DNA from: Paralithodes platypus
Lineage: Eukaryota > Arthropoda > Malacostraca > Decapoda > Lithodidae
NCBI GenBank assembly: GCA_032716605.1
Contig: CM064539.1
Coordinates: 1,913,342 to 1,977,341 of the forward strand
DNA length: 64,000 nucleotides
Direction of reading: 5' to 3'
Position 1 is the first letter of the stretch, and the number at the start of each line of letters is the position of its first letter. A program made the translations under genes and the position numbers. This document shows positions 23,501 through 35,738 of the stretch, piece after piece. The notes beneath the pieces were generated by a model that searched no databases, was not told the DNA's origin, and worked only from the letters and a program-made list of their open reading frames with translations.

Positions 23501-26500
23501 TTCCACCCAAGGAAAAAAAAAAAAAAATTACCCCATCTCTCACCTGAAAGAAAGTCAATTACTTAACCCGACTTCCGCCTGAAATAAAGGCAGTTACTTA
23601 CCCCACTATCCACCTGAAAGAAAGTTAGTTACTTACCCCAATTTCCACCTGAAAGAAAGTTAGTTACTTATTCCAATTTCCACCTGAAAGAAAGACGGTT
23701 ACTTACCCCAACTTCCACCTGAAAGAAAGTTACTTACCTGTCTTCAACCTGAAAAGAAGCAATTACCTACCCCAAATTCCACCCAAGAAAAACAAAAAAA
23801 AAATTACCCCATCTCTCACCTGAAAGAAAGTCAATTACTTAACCCGACTTCCGCCTGAAATAAAGGCAGTTACTTACCCCACTATCCACCTGAAAGAAAG
23901 TTAGTTACTTACCCCAATTTCCACCTGAAAGAAAGTTAGTTACTTATTCCAATTTCCACCTGAAAGAAAGACCGTTACTTACGCCGACTTCCACCTGAAA
24001 GAAACCGTTACTTACGCCAACTTCACCCCGAAAGAAAGGCAGTTACTTACCCCAACTTCCACCTGGAAGAAAGTCAGTTACTTACCCCAACTTCACCCTG
24101 AAAGAAATTCAGTTACTTACCCCGACTTCCACCTGAAAGAAAGGCAGTTACTTATGCCAACATCCACCTGAAAGAAAGACCGTTACATACCCCCGACATC
24201 CACCTGAAAGGCAGTTACTTACCCCCCGACTTCACCCTGAAAGATAGTTACTTACCCCCCCGACTTTACCCTGAAAGATAGTTACTTACCGGTCTTCAAC
24301 CTGAAAAGAAGCAATTACCTACCCCAAATTCCACCCAAGAACAAAAAAAAAATTACTTACCCCATCTCTCACCTGAAAGAAAGTCAATTACTTCACCCCG
24401 ACTTCTCCCTGAAATAAAGGCAGTTGCTTACCTCTACTTCCACCTGAAAGAAAGACAGTTACTTACACCAACTTCACCCCGAAAGAAAGGCAGTTACTTA
24501 CCCCGACTTCCACCTGGAAGAAAGACGGGTTACTTACCCCAACTTCCTCCTGAAAGAAAGACAGTTACTTACCCCGACTTCCACCTGAAAAAAGGCAGTT
24601 ACTTACCCCGACTTCCACCTGAAAGAAAGTTACTTACCCCAACTTCACCCTGAAAGAAATGCAGTTACTTACCCCGACTTCCATCTGAAAGAAAGGCAGT
24701 TACTTACCCCAACTTCACCCTGAAAGAAATGCAGTTACTTACCCCGACTTTCATCTGAAAGAAAGGCAGTTACTTACCCCGACTTCCACCTGAAAGAAAG
24801 GCAGTTACTTACTCCAACATCCACCTGAAAGAAAGACCGTTACTTACCCCCGACATCCACCTTAAAGGCAGTTACTTACCCCCGACTTCACCCTGAAAGA
24901 TAGTTACTTACCCCGACATCGCCCTGAAAGATAGTTACTTACCCAGAGTCCCACCTGAAAGACAAATACTTACCCCAACTTAAACCTGGAAAGCAATTCC
25001 TTACCCCAACATCCACCTGAAAGAGCGTAAAGTACTTACAACTTCCACCTGAAAAGAAGCAATAACCCACCCCAAAATCCACCCAAGAAAAAAAATCCAT
25101 TACTTACCCCATCTCTCAGCTGTAAGAGCTGAGCCAATTACATAACCTGATTTCAACCTGAAAGAACGACAGTTACTTACCCCCGACTTCCACCTGAAAG
25201 AAAGTTACTTACCAACTTCCACCTGAAAGAAAGGCAGTTACTTACCCCCAACTTCCACCTGAAAGAAAGACGGTTACTTACCAACTTCCAGACAAAAAGG
25301 CAGTTACTTACCCAGACTTCCCCCTGAAAGAAAGACAGTAACATACCTCCGACTTCCACCTGAAAGAAAGTGATCTACCCCAACTTCCACCTGAAAGAAA
25401 GACAAGTTACCTACCCCAACTTCCACCTGAAAGAAAGTTACTTACCCCAACTTCCCCCTGAAAGAAAGTGTTACCCCAATTTCCACCCGAAAGAAAGACC
25501 GTTACTTACCCACAACTTCACCCTGAAAGAAAGACCGTTACTTACCCCCAACTTCACCCTGAAAGAAAGACAGTTACTTACCCCTAACTTCCACCTGAAA
25601 GAAAGACGGTTACTTACCCCAACTTCACCCTGAAAGAAAGTCGGTTACTTACCCCAATTTCCACCTGAAAGACTGTTACTTACCCCCAACTTCCTCCTGA
25701 AAGAAAGACAGTTACTTACCCCCAACTTCCACCTGAATGAAAGACAGTTACTTACTCCCAACTTCCACCTGAAAGAAAGTTAGGCTACTTACCCCCAACT
25801 TCCACCTGAAATAAAGGCAGTTACTTACCCCGACTTCACCCTGAAAGATAGTTACTTAACCCGACTTCCACCTGAAAGAAATACTTACCCCAACTTAAAC
25901 CTGAAAAGCAATTACTTACCCTAACATCCACCTGAAAGAGTAAAGTACTTACAACTTCCACCTGAAAAGAAGCAATTACCTACCCCAAAATTCACCAAAG
26001 ATAAAAAATCCATTACTTACCCCATCTCTCGGCTGTAAGAGCCAATTACATAACCTGATTTCGACCTGAAAGAAAGACAGTTACTTACCCCAACTTCCTC
26101 CTGAAAGAAAGGCAGTTACTTACCAACTTCCACCTGAAAGAAAGGCAGTTACTTACCCCCAACTTCCACCTGAAAGAAAGACAGTTACTTACCCCACACT
26201 TCCACCTGAAAGAAAGACGGTACTTACCCCAACTTCCACCTGAAAGAAAGTTACTTACCTGACTTCCGCCTGAAAAGAATCAATTACCTACCCCAAATTC
26301 CACCCAAGAAAAAAAAAAAAACATTACTTACCCAATCTCTCACCTGAAAGAAAGTCCATTACTTACCCCGACTTCCGCCTGAAATAAAGGCAGTTACTTA
26401 CCCCAATTTCCACCTGAAAGTTAGTTACTTATTCCAATTTCCACCTGAAAGAAAGACAGTTACTTACCTCTACTTCCACCTGAAAGAAAGAGTTACTTAT

Positions 26501-29500
26501 GCCAACTTCACCCCGAAAGAAAGGCAGTTACTTACCCCAACTTCCTCCTGAAAGAAAGAGTTACTTACCCCGACTTCCACCTGAAAAAAGGGAGTTACTT
26601 ACCCCGACTTCCACCTGAAGGAAAGACAGTTACTTACCCCAACTTCACCCTGAAAGAAGGACAGTTACTTACCCCCAACTTCCACCTGAAAGAAAGACAG
26701 TTACTTACCCCAACTTCCACCTGAAAGAAAGACAGTTACTTACCCCCAACTTCACCCTGAAAGAAGGACAGTTACTTACCCCCAACTTCCACCTGAAAGA
26801 AAGACAGTTACTTACCCCAACTTCCACCTGAAAGAAAGGCAGTTACTTACCCCAACCTCCACCTGAAAGAAAGGCAGTTACTTACCCCAACCTCCACCTG
26901 AAAGACAGTTACTTACCCCCAACTTCCTCCTGAAAGAAAGACAGTTACTTACCCCCAACTTCCACCTGAAAGAAAGGCAGTTACTTACCCCCAACTTCCA
27001 CCTGAAAGAAAGACAGTTACTTACCCCCAACTTCCACCTGAAAGACAGTTACTTACCCCCAACTTCACCCTGAAAGAAGGACAGTTACTTATCCCCAACT
27101 TCCACCTGAAAGAAAGACAGTTACTTACCCCAACTTCCACCTGAAAGAAAGGCAGTTACTTACCCCAACCTCCACCTGAAAGACAGTTACTTACCCCCAA
27201 CTTCCTCCTGAAAGAAAGTTAATTACCCCCAACTTCCACCTGAAAGAAAGACAGTTAGGCTACTTACCCCCAACTTACACCTGAAATAAAGGCAGTTACT
27301 TACCCAAACTTCCACCTGAAAGAAAGACAGTTACTTACCCCGACTTCCACCTGAAAAAAAAGACAGTTACTTACCCCAACTTCCACCTGAAAGAAAGGCA
27401 GTTTCTTACCCCAATTTCCACCTGAAAGAAAGTTAGTTACTTATTCCAATTTCCACCGGAAAGAAAGACGGTTACATACCTCTACTTCCACCTGAAAGAA
27501 AGACGGTTACTTATGCCAACTTCATCCCGAAAGAAAGGCAGTTACTTACCCAGACTTCCACCTGGAAGAAAGACAGTTACTTACCCAGACTTCCTCTTGA
27601 AAGAAACAGTTACTTACCCCAACTTCCACCTGAAAAAAGGCAGTTACTTACCCCAACTTCACCCTGAAAGAAATGCAGTTACTTACCCCGACTTCCACCT
27701 GAAAGAAAGGCAGTTACTTACTCCAACATCCACCTGAAAGAAAGACCATTACTTACCCCCGACATCCACCTTAAAGGCAGTTACTTACCCCCGACTTCAC
27801 CCTGAAAGATAGTTACTTACCCCGACTTCACCCTGAAAGGTAGTTACTTACCCTGACTCCCACCTGAAAGACAAATACTTACCCCAACATAAACCTGAAA
27901 AGCAATTACTCACCCCAACATCCACCTGAAAGAGAGTAAAGTACTTACAACTTCCACCTGAAAAGAAGCAATTACTGTACCTACCCCAAAATCCACCCAA
28001 GAAAAAAAAATCCATTACTTACCCCATCTCTCAGCTGTAAGAGCCAATTACATAACCTGATTTCCACCTGAAAGACAGTTACTTACCCCGACTTCCACCT
28101 GAAAGACAGTTGCTTACCCCCAACTTCCACCTGAAAGAAAGACGGTTACTTACCAACTTCCACCTGACAAAAAGGCAGTTACTTACCCCGACTTCCCCCT
28201 GAAAGAAAGACCGTAACATACCCCCGACTTCCACCTGAAAGAAAGACTTATCTACTCCAACTTCCACCTGAAAGAAAGACAGTTACCTACCCCAACTTCC
28301 ACCTGAAAGAAAGTTACTTACCCAAACTTCACCCTGAAAGAAAGACAGTTACTTACCCCCAACTTCCACCTGAAAGAAAGACCGTTACTTACCCCCAACT
28401 TTCACCTGAAAGAAAGGCGGTTACTTACCCCCAACTTCCACCTGAAAGAGAGACAGTTACTTACCCCCAACTTCCACCTGAAAGAAAGACAGTTACTTAC
28501 CCCCAACTTCCACCTGAAAGAAACAGTTACTTACCCCCAACTTCACCCTGAAAGAAAGACAGTTACTTACCCCCAACTTCACCCTGAAAGAAGTAGTTAC
28601 TTATCCCCAACTTCCACTTGAAAGAAAGACAGTTACTTACCCCAACTTCCACCTGAAACAAAGGCAGTTACTTACCCCAACCTCCACCTGAAAGACCGTT
28701 ACTTACCCCCAACTTCCTCCTGAAAGAAAGACAGTTAATTACCCCCAACTTCCACCTGAAAGAAACGGTTACTTACCCCCAATTTCCACCTGAAAGAAAG
28801 ACAGTTAGGCTACTTACCCCCAACTTCCACCTGAAATAAAGGCAGTTACTTACCCAAACTTCCACCTGAAATAAAGGCAGTTACTTACCCCGACTTCCAC
28901 CTGAAAGAAAGGCAGTTACTTACCCCAGACTTCCACCTGAAAGACTGTTACTTACCCCCAACTTCCACCTGAAAGACAGTTTCTTAGACCTGAAAGAAAG
29001 ACAGTTACTTACCCCAACTTACACCTGAAAGACTGTTACTTACCCCCGACTTCCACCTAAAAGAAAGGCAGTTACTTACCCCCGACTTCCACCTGAAAGA
29101 AAGTTACTCCAACTTCCACCTGAAAGAAAGGCAATTACTTACCCCAACTTCCACCTGAAAGAAAGGCAGTTATTTCCCCAACTTCCACCTGAAGGACAGT
29201 TACTTACCCCAAACTTCCACCTGAAAGAAAGGCAGTTACTTACCCCAACTTCCACCTGAAAGAAAGTCAGTTACTTAACCCAAACTTCAACCTGAAAGAC
29301 CGTTACTTACCCCAACTTCCACCTGAAAGAAAGACGGTTACTTACCCCAACTTCCACCTGAAAGACGGTTACTTACCCCAACTTCACCCTGAAAGAAAGG
29401 CAGTTACTTACCCTGATTTCCACTTGAAAGGCAGTTACTTACCCCGACTTCCACCTGAAAGAAAGTCAGTTACTTACCCCCGACTTCCACCTGAAAGAAA

Positions 29501-30473
29501 GAAAATTACTTACCCCGACTTCCACCTGAAGGAAAGACAGTTACTTCCACCTGAAAGAAAGACGGTTTCTTACCCCCGAATTCCACCTGAAAAGAGGCAG
29601 TTACTTACCGCAACTTCCACCTGAAAAAAAGACAATTACTTACCCCCGACTTCACCCTGAAAGAAAGGCAGTTACTTACCAATACTTACACCTGAAAGAA
29701 AGACCGTTACTTACCAATACTTCCACCTGAAAGGCAATTACTTACCCCGACTTAACCCTGAAAAAGGCAATTACTTACCCCGACTTAACCCTGAAAAAGA
29801 CAATTACTTATCCCGACGTCACCCTGAAAAAGGCAATTACTAATCCCGGCTTCACCCTGAAAAAGGCAATTACTTACCCCGACTTCACCCTGAAAAAGGC
29901 AATTACTTACCCCGACTTCACCCTGAAAAAGGCAATTACCCCGACTTCACCCTGAAAAAGGCATTACTTACCCCGACTTCACCCTGAAAAAGGCAATTAC
30001 TTACCCCGACTTCGCCCTGAAAAAGGCAGACAGTAAAGCAGTGATAGGAAACTTCTTATGCCACCCAATAAATAGAATACCGGTACCATAGATAGGAGTG
30101 TCTGGCATAGTTTTGAGACGGCAACCAACGCCAGCTAACGGAGTAACACTGTACTAATTTTGCTGAATAAAATCTGGGTCAAAATTATCACTTTAATGTC
30201 AGACTTGCCACTTAAATAAATAAATGATATAATTGAAGAAGTCTTCCGCCGCCTGCACCTTTAGAAAACATTTATTAGGGAATATTGGGGCATATAGACT
30301 AATTTATCTCTGTCTACATGGAGGAATTTCGTTAAGACAATTTGAAAAAACCCGATTACACCGAAAAATACAGAAAATATTCCCGACTGTAAACAAAGCA
30401 TTCCGTCTACTTTACCTTCCTTGTTTTGAATGATGCGGCAGGTGTGATTCATCCAATAAATGGCGCGAGCGTT

Positions 30474-30650
30474 AATGCTGGTATCACACTAGAGCTTTTA
30501 TAGTCAACATTCGATGATCAACATTTTTCTGGCAAAATTTCTGGACTATTTTACCTTGGTATATCGGAAACTAGACTGATAAGATGAATTTAGGGAACCG
30601 AAATATTTTAAATGTTAGCCTCATAAGCTGCCAGACCAGTGTTTTTGCCC
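30474..30650 (-). mobile_element. MITE-C fragment (TIR type ccggtatcacacgag)
   Basis: Contains gctggtatcacactagagc, tatagtcaacattcgatgat, aactagactgata and cataagctgccagaccagtg in the inverse order of the copy at 37025-37236. The far TIR is missing. Confidence 0.7.
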
Positions 30651-30835
30651 AATTACAGATCAACATAGGAAAATGACAATAAATCAAGGGGGGGGGGGGG
30701 AGGGGAGGGCTTCAAACCATTATGCCTCCAACACACCCCACCATTTCCCTTACCTCCTGGAATAGCGCGATTCACCCAATAAATGGCGCCATTTGACGCT
30801 GTATATTTCAGATTGATGGATTATGGGCACGTAAA

Positions 30836-31162
30836 GGGGAGATTTCCACCTGGAGGATTTTTTTCTGGACCCCTTTCTCCCTCATGTTTAGCCCCATTGT
30901 GTTTGAGATTTTAAGACTTTCGCCCCATTAGTTTGGCGATTTTAAGAACCCTCGCCCCATTTCTGTCAATTTTAAGACCATTCGTGCCATTTAGGTGTCC
31001 ATTTTTTCCTGGCGAGCGATAGCGAGCTTGTAATTTAAGAAAAACGGCCTTCGGCCGGGACATTTTTCTACCGAAAAATGTACAAATTTATCTTGAAAGG
31101 AGGTCTAGGGAGAGTAATTTTAAGTTTGATGGAAGTCTAGGGAATCAACTAAAAACCTCCCC
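30836..31162 (+). mobile_element. MITE-K copy, full length
   Basis: Left GGGGAGATTTCCACCTGGAG after TAAA, right AAACCTCCCC before TTAA (31163-31166). Core cgagcgatagcgagc, acggccttcggccgg and the TACC hairpin are present. Confidence 0.88.
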
Positions 31163-31326
31163 TTAATGCAACTCCTCCACTCAAACCATGAAAAACAAAT
31201 TGGTAAACAAGGCTGCTCTAGCGGTCTTTAATGCTACCAAATAAATAAAAAAGATAACCGACCTACCAACCCAGCCCTGCTCGGTCCCCAGGGTTCACTT
31301 TACCCAGGTACAGCCTGCCAAGTAAG

Positions 31327-31517
31327 TGTCGGGGCACCAAGTAAATGTCGATCAATAATGAGTAACTGCACTAAGCATTAATTCATCGTTTAGAGAGTGA
31401 GATATACAAACATGATCCTATCTTTACACACCCTAGTCAACATCCGACAGACATTAATACAGCACACAGAGCAAAAGGTAAGGACAGCGGCGACATTACT
31501 TATTTGGCCGACTGTAC
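31327..31517 (+). mobile_element. MITE-M copy, decayed
   Basis: Degenerate left end. The interior has gagtgagatatacaaacatg, caacatccgacagacattaa and tacagcac, and the right end is ttatttggccgactgtaca. It matches the inverse order of the copies at 35739-36391. Confidence 0.7.
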
Positions 31518-31519
31518 AT

Positions 31520-32030
31520 TATCCACCGCTACCCACCCTGTACCCAAAAGCAAATTTCTGTTTTTCTAGTTTACTCTAAACAAAGCTATGCATGTACCCC
31601 ATAGCTAGGGGGTGGCCGACTAGAGACATAGCCCAAACAGAAACTACATTTAAAGTTTCAATTCTTATGGTCTGGGATCACTTTCGCATTCCCTCATCCC
31701 TTGCTGTCTCGTTGAATAGGAGAATTTTACAAGGGATGGAAGACTCCTACCCACCTGACCCCAAAAGTATTTTAACCCTTTCACGCATTTATGACTCAGA
31801 GGTTGCCAGATTAGCAATAAGTAATAGAGTTCTCTCACTCTTATAGCTTACCTCTCCAAAATTAGATTTCTGCCCACAGCTAACTCAAAGACAACTGCAG
31901 AGGTTGAAGTAACTAAACTAAAGATTTCTAAATACTCCTGATGGTAACAAAGGCTTTAAAGTATCCCCAATAAACTCAAAATCGCGTCATATGTCGGAGA
32001 GGGTTAAGATAGTTGGATGATGGCAAAAAC
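31520..32030. other. No gene recognised
   Basis: An 84-codon frame at 31592-31846 has no recognisable motif and overlaps a MITE-P-like ttaaccctttcacgcat segment. It is not called as a gene. Confidence 0.4.
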
Positions 32031-32059
32031 TTATTGAAATGCTGGGTGCGAAGGGAATT

Positions 32060-32240
32060 TAACCCTCCCGAAAATCCCCAGGCTAAGTGGCCTGCCTGGC
32101 GCGGGTTCGAACCCTGGTTAGGGACCTCAGTAGGTTTTACCAGACTGGTGTGGTTTCAAACCCTGGGCAGGGACCTCAGTAAGTTTTTACCAGGTCTCAC
32201 TCGAACTCACTGTACTACCACGGACGTACAATAGGTTAGC
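32060..32240 (+). mobile_element. tRNA-like repeat with duplicated B box
   Basis: Two successive ~60-bp units each carry a B-box-like core (gcgggttcgaaccctgg at 32101 and gtggtttcaaaccctgg at 32150), followed by cagggacctcagtargtttt-type sequence. This suggests a tandemly duplicated SINE portion. Confidence 0.5.
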
Positions 32241-32377
32241 AACCTTAGTTCTCCTTGAAAGAACCAGGTGATCGGTTCGTGGTGGGTTTATTAGACTTCG
32301 CCACCAAAGACTATTTTACGCTATCCCAGAAGTTTATTTTGGTAGTTTTGTGGTTGCGGGATTATGCGGTTACAGGG

Positions 32378-32772
32378 TATTAGACTTCGGTCAATATTTA
32401 AGAGTCACACCACAGCTGGGATCTCATTTTTAACGGTAGTTTTGGGTTCCTATCATTCTATGCTTCATTGCTATATACTTTTTATCCACCGGATTTTTTT
32501 TTTTTTCCTTTTTTAGCATAACCTAACCAAAAAACCTAACCTAACTTAACCTAACCTAATAGCCCCCAAATACATTTAAGTTAGGTTAGGTTTTTAGGTT
32601 AGGTTAATGCTAAAAAAAACTTAATATATATATATATATTTTTATTTTATTTTTTTTTTTTTCCCCGGTGGATAAAAAGTATATAGCAATGAAGAATAGA
32701 ATGATAGGAACCCAAAACTACCCTTAGAAATGAGATTCCAGCTGTGGTGACTCGTAAATATTGACCGGGCGT
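32378..32772. repeat. Large palindrome with TTAGG-type spacer
   Basis: Left arm 32395-32505 and right arm 32660-32768 are inverse copies (for example agtatatagcaatgaagaat against attgctatatactttttatc), about 110 bp each. The ~150-bp spacer holds cctaacctaacttaacctaa (about 32537-32560) and an inverted ttaggttaggtttttaggtt (about 32584-32604), then (TA)n and T-runs. It could be a foldback element or assembly inversion. Confidence 0.8.
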
Positions 32773-32909
32773 TTTGATGTGTGATAATACTAGGAAATGC
32801 ACATTTACCCATTAAACAACAATCTAAAAGCACGCCCCTCCACTCGCAAAAATTAACTATTTGGCCATAACCGTTTGCTGTGGGATAAAAAATGTGTTGA
32901 GAGGGGGGG

Positions 32910-33000
32910 GGGCCCCCCCCCCCCCCCACTTGAGTTTGAAGCAGTTTCAGTCATAGGATGAGGGGAAGAAAGATTCAGGGAGGGGGGCTTTAAAATATTA
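32910..33000. repeat. Homopolymer G/C junction and short LINE 3' fragment
   Basis: A G run meets a C run at 32903-32927, an unusual and assembly-suspect junction. The following gagtttgaagcagtttcagtcataggatga matches the 3' part of the Jockey/I-like LINE in inverse orientation. Confidence 0.5.
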
Positions 33001-33602
33001 AAGGAAACTAAATCTGCGCTATTAGAAACAATTTATCAGGGGAAATTGGGACTAATAGACTATATTTCTCATAAGTCCGTATGGAGGAACGCCCCCCCCC
33101 CCCCCCCAACCCATTATACCCAACAAATTCTCTTACTGTAAAAGCAAGATTCACCCAATAAATGGCGCCATTTGACGCCGTATCTTCAAATTGATAATTA
33201 ATGGGTAAGCTAATGCAAATTCTCCACTCAAACCATAAAAAACAACTGTAGAACACTATTCCTTGAAGAAAAAAACAAAAAGCATGGTAAATAAGGCCGA
33301 AGTAGTCTTGTTGAATGCTACCAAAGGCTTATACCTCAATACCTTACAAAGGAGTACAAAGGAAATCAAGCAACAACAGGTCTAATGACCCTTCTAGGCT
33401 GCTTGTCCTCCAAAACACTGAGGATCAAGTGTCCAAACAGTGGTTTAGAGTGGGTAAGGGAACATTGGAAAGGGAACTACTGCCCTGGAACTAATGTCCG
33501 TGGCAGGACTAGGAAGTTAGTAGGGGACATAGGGGTTAGTAACTGAAGGGAGGATAACAAAGTTATTCATTTACAAACGCAGTCAGTCGCGAGTTTGATG
33601 AA

Positions 33603-33723
33603 TTATTTGTCTAGGCGGAGTTTAAATGAATCAACGGTGCTGCAGTCTATAACGTCTCGGGGAAGCCCATTCCACAAGTTGACAACTCGAGTGAAGAAGA
33701 AATTCTTAGATTCGTGTGAGTTA
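33603..33723 (-). mobile_element. CR1/L2-like LINE C-terminal fragment
   Basis: Minus-strand reading gives FFFTRVVNLWNGLPRDVID, a CSTVDSFKLRLDK end and a stop at 33603-33605. This NLWN-LP-...-SFK-RLDK pattern is the classic C-terminus of CR1/L2-type and related LINE polymerases. The rest of the element is missing. Confidence 0.8.
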
Positions 33724-34430
33724 AAAATTTACCAATAATTTTACAACCTTCACCTGACCTGAGGCACTAAAATTCGTAAGTTCTCCCTCAAAACATTTCA
33801 GTATCACTAGGATTTCCATACGTTAAGTAGAAGTACCTGTATGTTAATTATATATTAAAACTAAGCACAGGTAAATTAAGTAATCAACGGTAAATAAGAA
33901 AATTATCAAACTGGCTAAAATAAGTTAGAAGTAAACTGTCTATAGAGTTTATATTTAAACATTCTTAACCCATTCAATGCGGGTGACTTCCTTGTTAATT
34001 ATATTCTGGCTATTAATGAAGACTATTCGTAATTTTTTAATCGAAGGCCTCTTTTTCTAGTTATTAAAAACGTATTCTATGGTGTATTATATGATATATA
34101 GAAGCAATAGAACTGTTCAAATGACCTGGGAAGTGTATATTAAACCAAATACAAAACTTTGAATAATGAGGGAAGAGATGTGCTTTTTATCACTTTTCAA
34201 CCCAAGACCAGTGGGGGTCTGGGGGCGGCAGCCCCCAGGATGCCCAGGTTAGCTTAAGTTAGGTTAGGTTAATGACCAGCTATGTAAATACAGTAGTGAA
34301 CTTTTGGTTTAGTCTGTGCTCAAAAATAAATTTTCTTTAGGAGGAGGCCATACACTAAACAATTACCAGACTATTTTTATTATAGTAAGGACCTCTAGCG
34401 AATATAAGGTACAAACTATCTCGATTCTTC
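33724..34430. other. AT-rich sequence with a MITE-P left-end fragment
   Basis: 33967-34040 resembles the MITE-P left end (aacccattcaatgcgggtga, atattctggctatta). 34430-34525 resembles a MITE-P right half (cctaaactgtatacaatctt, aggttaa), so this may be one element opened by a 390-bp insertion. No gene seen. Confidence 0.45.
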
Positions 34431-34569
34431 CTTTGAGTACCACAGATTATTCCTAAACTGTATACAATCTTCTAAATATAGCTAGAATAAAATATAAAAA
34501 GACATCCTAGTAAACAAAAGGTTAAAAACACGAAAGTTATAAAGAACTCGACAAAAAAAAAAACGTCCC

Positions 34570-34765
34570 AACTCACCCATCCCGTCACACTGCCGCGCGA
34601 ACGTCCTCTCACTGCACCGGTCAATTGAAGACTAAACACTTCCACCTGCTCTCCCACACTCGGAGGCAAAGGTGGCGCTCTGATTGGCTGAGAGGGGCAT
34701 GTATGGTGCCCTCTCATTGGTCAGAGCTCCTCTCCCCTGCCCCACCCTGCCCCAACTACTACGGT
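34570..34765. promoter_or_regulatory. GC-rich, CCAAT-box-bearing promoter-like segment
   Basis: A GC-rich island in AT-rich surroundings with two inverted CCAAT boxes (tgattggctgagag near 34680 and ctcattggtcagag near 34714) about 35 bp apart, plus several GC-rich motifs. Paired CCAAT boxes are typical NF-Y sites. No adjoining transcript or exon was recognised, so a promoter role is inference. Confidence 0.3.
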
Positions 34766-34778
34766 ACCCCCTTCTTAA

Positions 34779-35160
34779 GGGAGCCCACCTCGCTTTTTTT
34801 CTCTTTCTCTCTCTCTCTCTCTTTGGCTTGTAGCCTATCCATTCGGCCCCATTCAGTCTACTTTTTAAAGTCTTTTATCCCCATCCAGGTGTCAATATTT
34901 TCCTGGCGAGCGGTAGCGAGCCAGCATATATATAGATTTGTTTTGACAGCAAGCTAAATTTGTAATTTTTCGATAGAAAAATGTCTCCGGCGAAGCCGGA
35001 TTTTTCCATACAATGCTGGCTCGCTATCGCTAGCCATGAAGAAATCGAGACCTGGATGGGGATGAACGTCTTAAAACAGTTTGGCTGAATGGGGCCGAAT
35101 GGATACAAGCCAGGGAAAGAGAGAAAAGGAGAGAACGATAAAAAAAGTCGGTGACCCCCC
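34779..35160. mobile_element. Foldback MITE-F, TTAA target
   Basis: Between TTAA at 34775-34778 and 35161-35164. Two long inverted arms: left includes tccattcggccccattcag and cccatccaggtgtc; right has their inverse (gacacctgg-like gagacctggatgggga, gctgaatggggccgaatgga). The centre holds tttttcgatagaaaaatg and ccggcgaagccgg hairpins. It shares the ctggcgagcggtagcgagcc core with MITE-K. Confidence 0.85.
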
Positions 35161-35381
35161 TTAAAGACCCTATTTAAACTGCTCGTATACTTTGAAACCT
35201 TTTCTGTTTTATGGTTAATTATTAGAGGATTTTATTTAGATTAGGAAGGGCGTGTAAAACCCATAAACAACAAAATCAATCTCCGTAATCTAAATATTAA
35301 GTCAGGAATGAATGAGATTCGATTAGGGTCGAGATAGCTTCGAAAACTTGAGACGGGATGAGCGTATTATTTGCCTTGTTT

Positions 35382-35575
35382 CAGCCGGTATCACACGAGA
35401 GATTTTATAGTCAACATTCCATGATCAACATTATGTACAAATCTATCTTGAAGGGGGGGGGGGGGGGCTAGGGGGTGTTTTTCTAAGCTTGATGGAGGTC
35501 TAGGGAGGAAACTAAAAACATATATGAACAAATGAATTAATAGACCATACGAACAGCCAGTCCCCTTAAGTGAGA
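35382..35575. mobile_element. MITE-C fragment fused to MITE-K 3' part
   Basis: 35382-35432 is the end of MITE-C (agccggtatcacacgagaga...aacattccatgatcaacatt). At 35433 it passes into the right third of MITE-K (tgtacaaatctatcttgaag ... ccagtcccc) ending at TTAA 35576-35579. The junction is a recombination or deletion scar. Confidence 0.7.
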
Positions 35576-35738
35576 CAAATAAAACCAATCACGTAAAATT
35601 TATAATAGTTTTATGGTTAAAACACAATATACAGTATATATAATTATATATATATGTATGTATATATAAATATCTCAACATGAATAACGTAGCATAACAT
35701 ATATCATGCTTATAAAATATATATATCAACAAGACGTA

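Larger units (their letters stand above)
20140..30035 (-). repeat. Giant degenerate ~35-bp minisatellite, roughly 275 copies
   Basis: Plus-strand unit: cagttacttaccccaacttc + cacctgaaagaaagg, length 28-37 bp. Homogeneous from about 22150 to 30010, increasingly degenerate to the left (20140-22150), and ending abruptly on the right. On the minus strand each unit reads ctttctttcag, then gtggaagttggg, then gtaagtaa: a polypyrimidine acceptor, a 12-nt block and a consensus donor. Higher-order blocks repeat (for example 22560-23100 and 23500-24300). Open frames across it on both strands are repeat translation. A ~75-bp insertion at 21005-21080 is related to 59935-60010. Confidence 0.95.

Noticed and set aside
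34625..34957. 110-residue plus-strand frame near the CCAAT island
   Set aside because: Runs through a (CT)n stretch and into a foldback MITE, so it is unlikely to be a gene.
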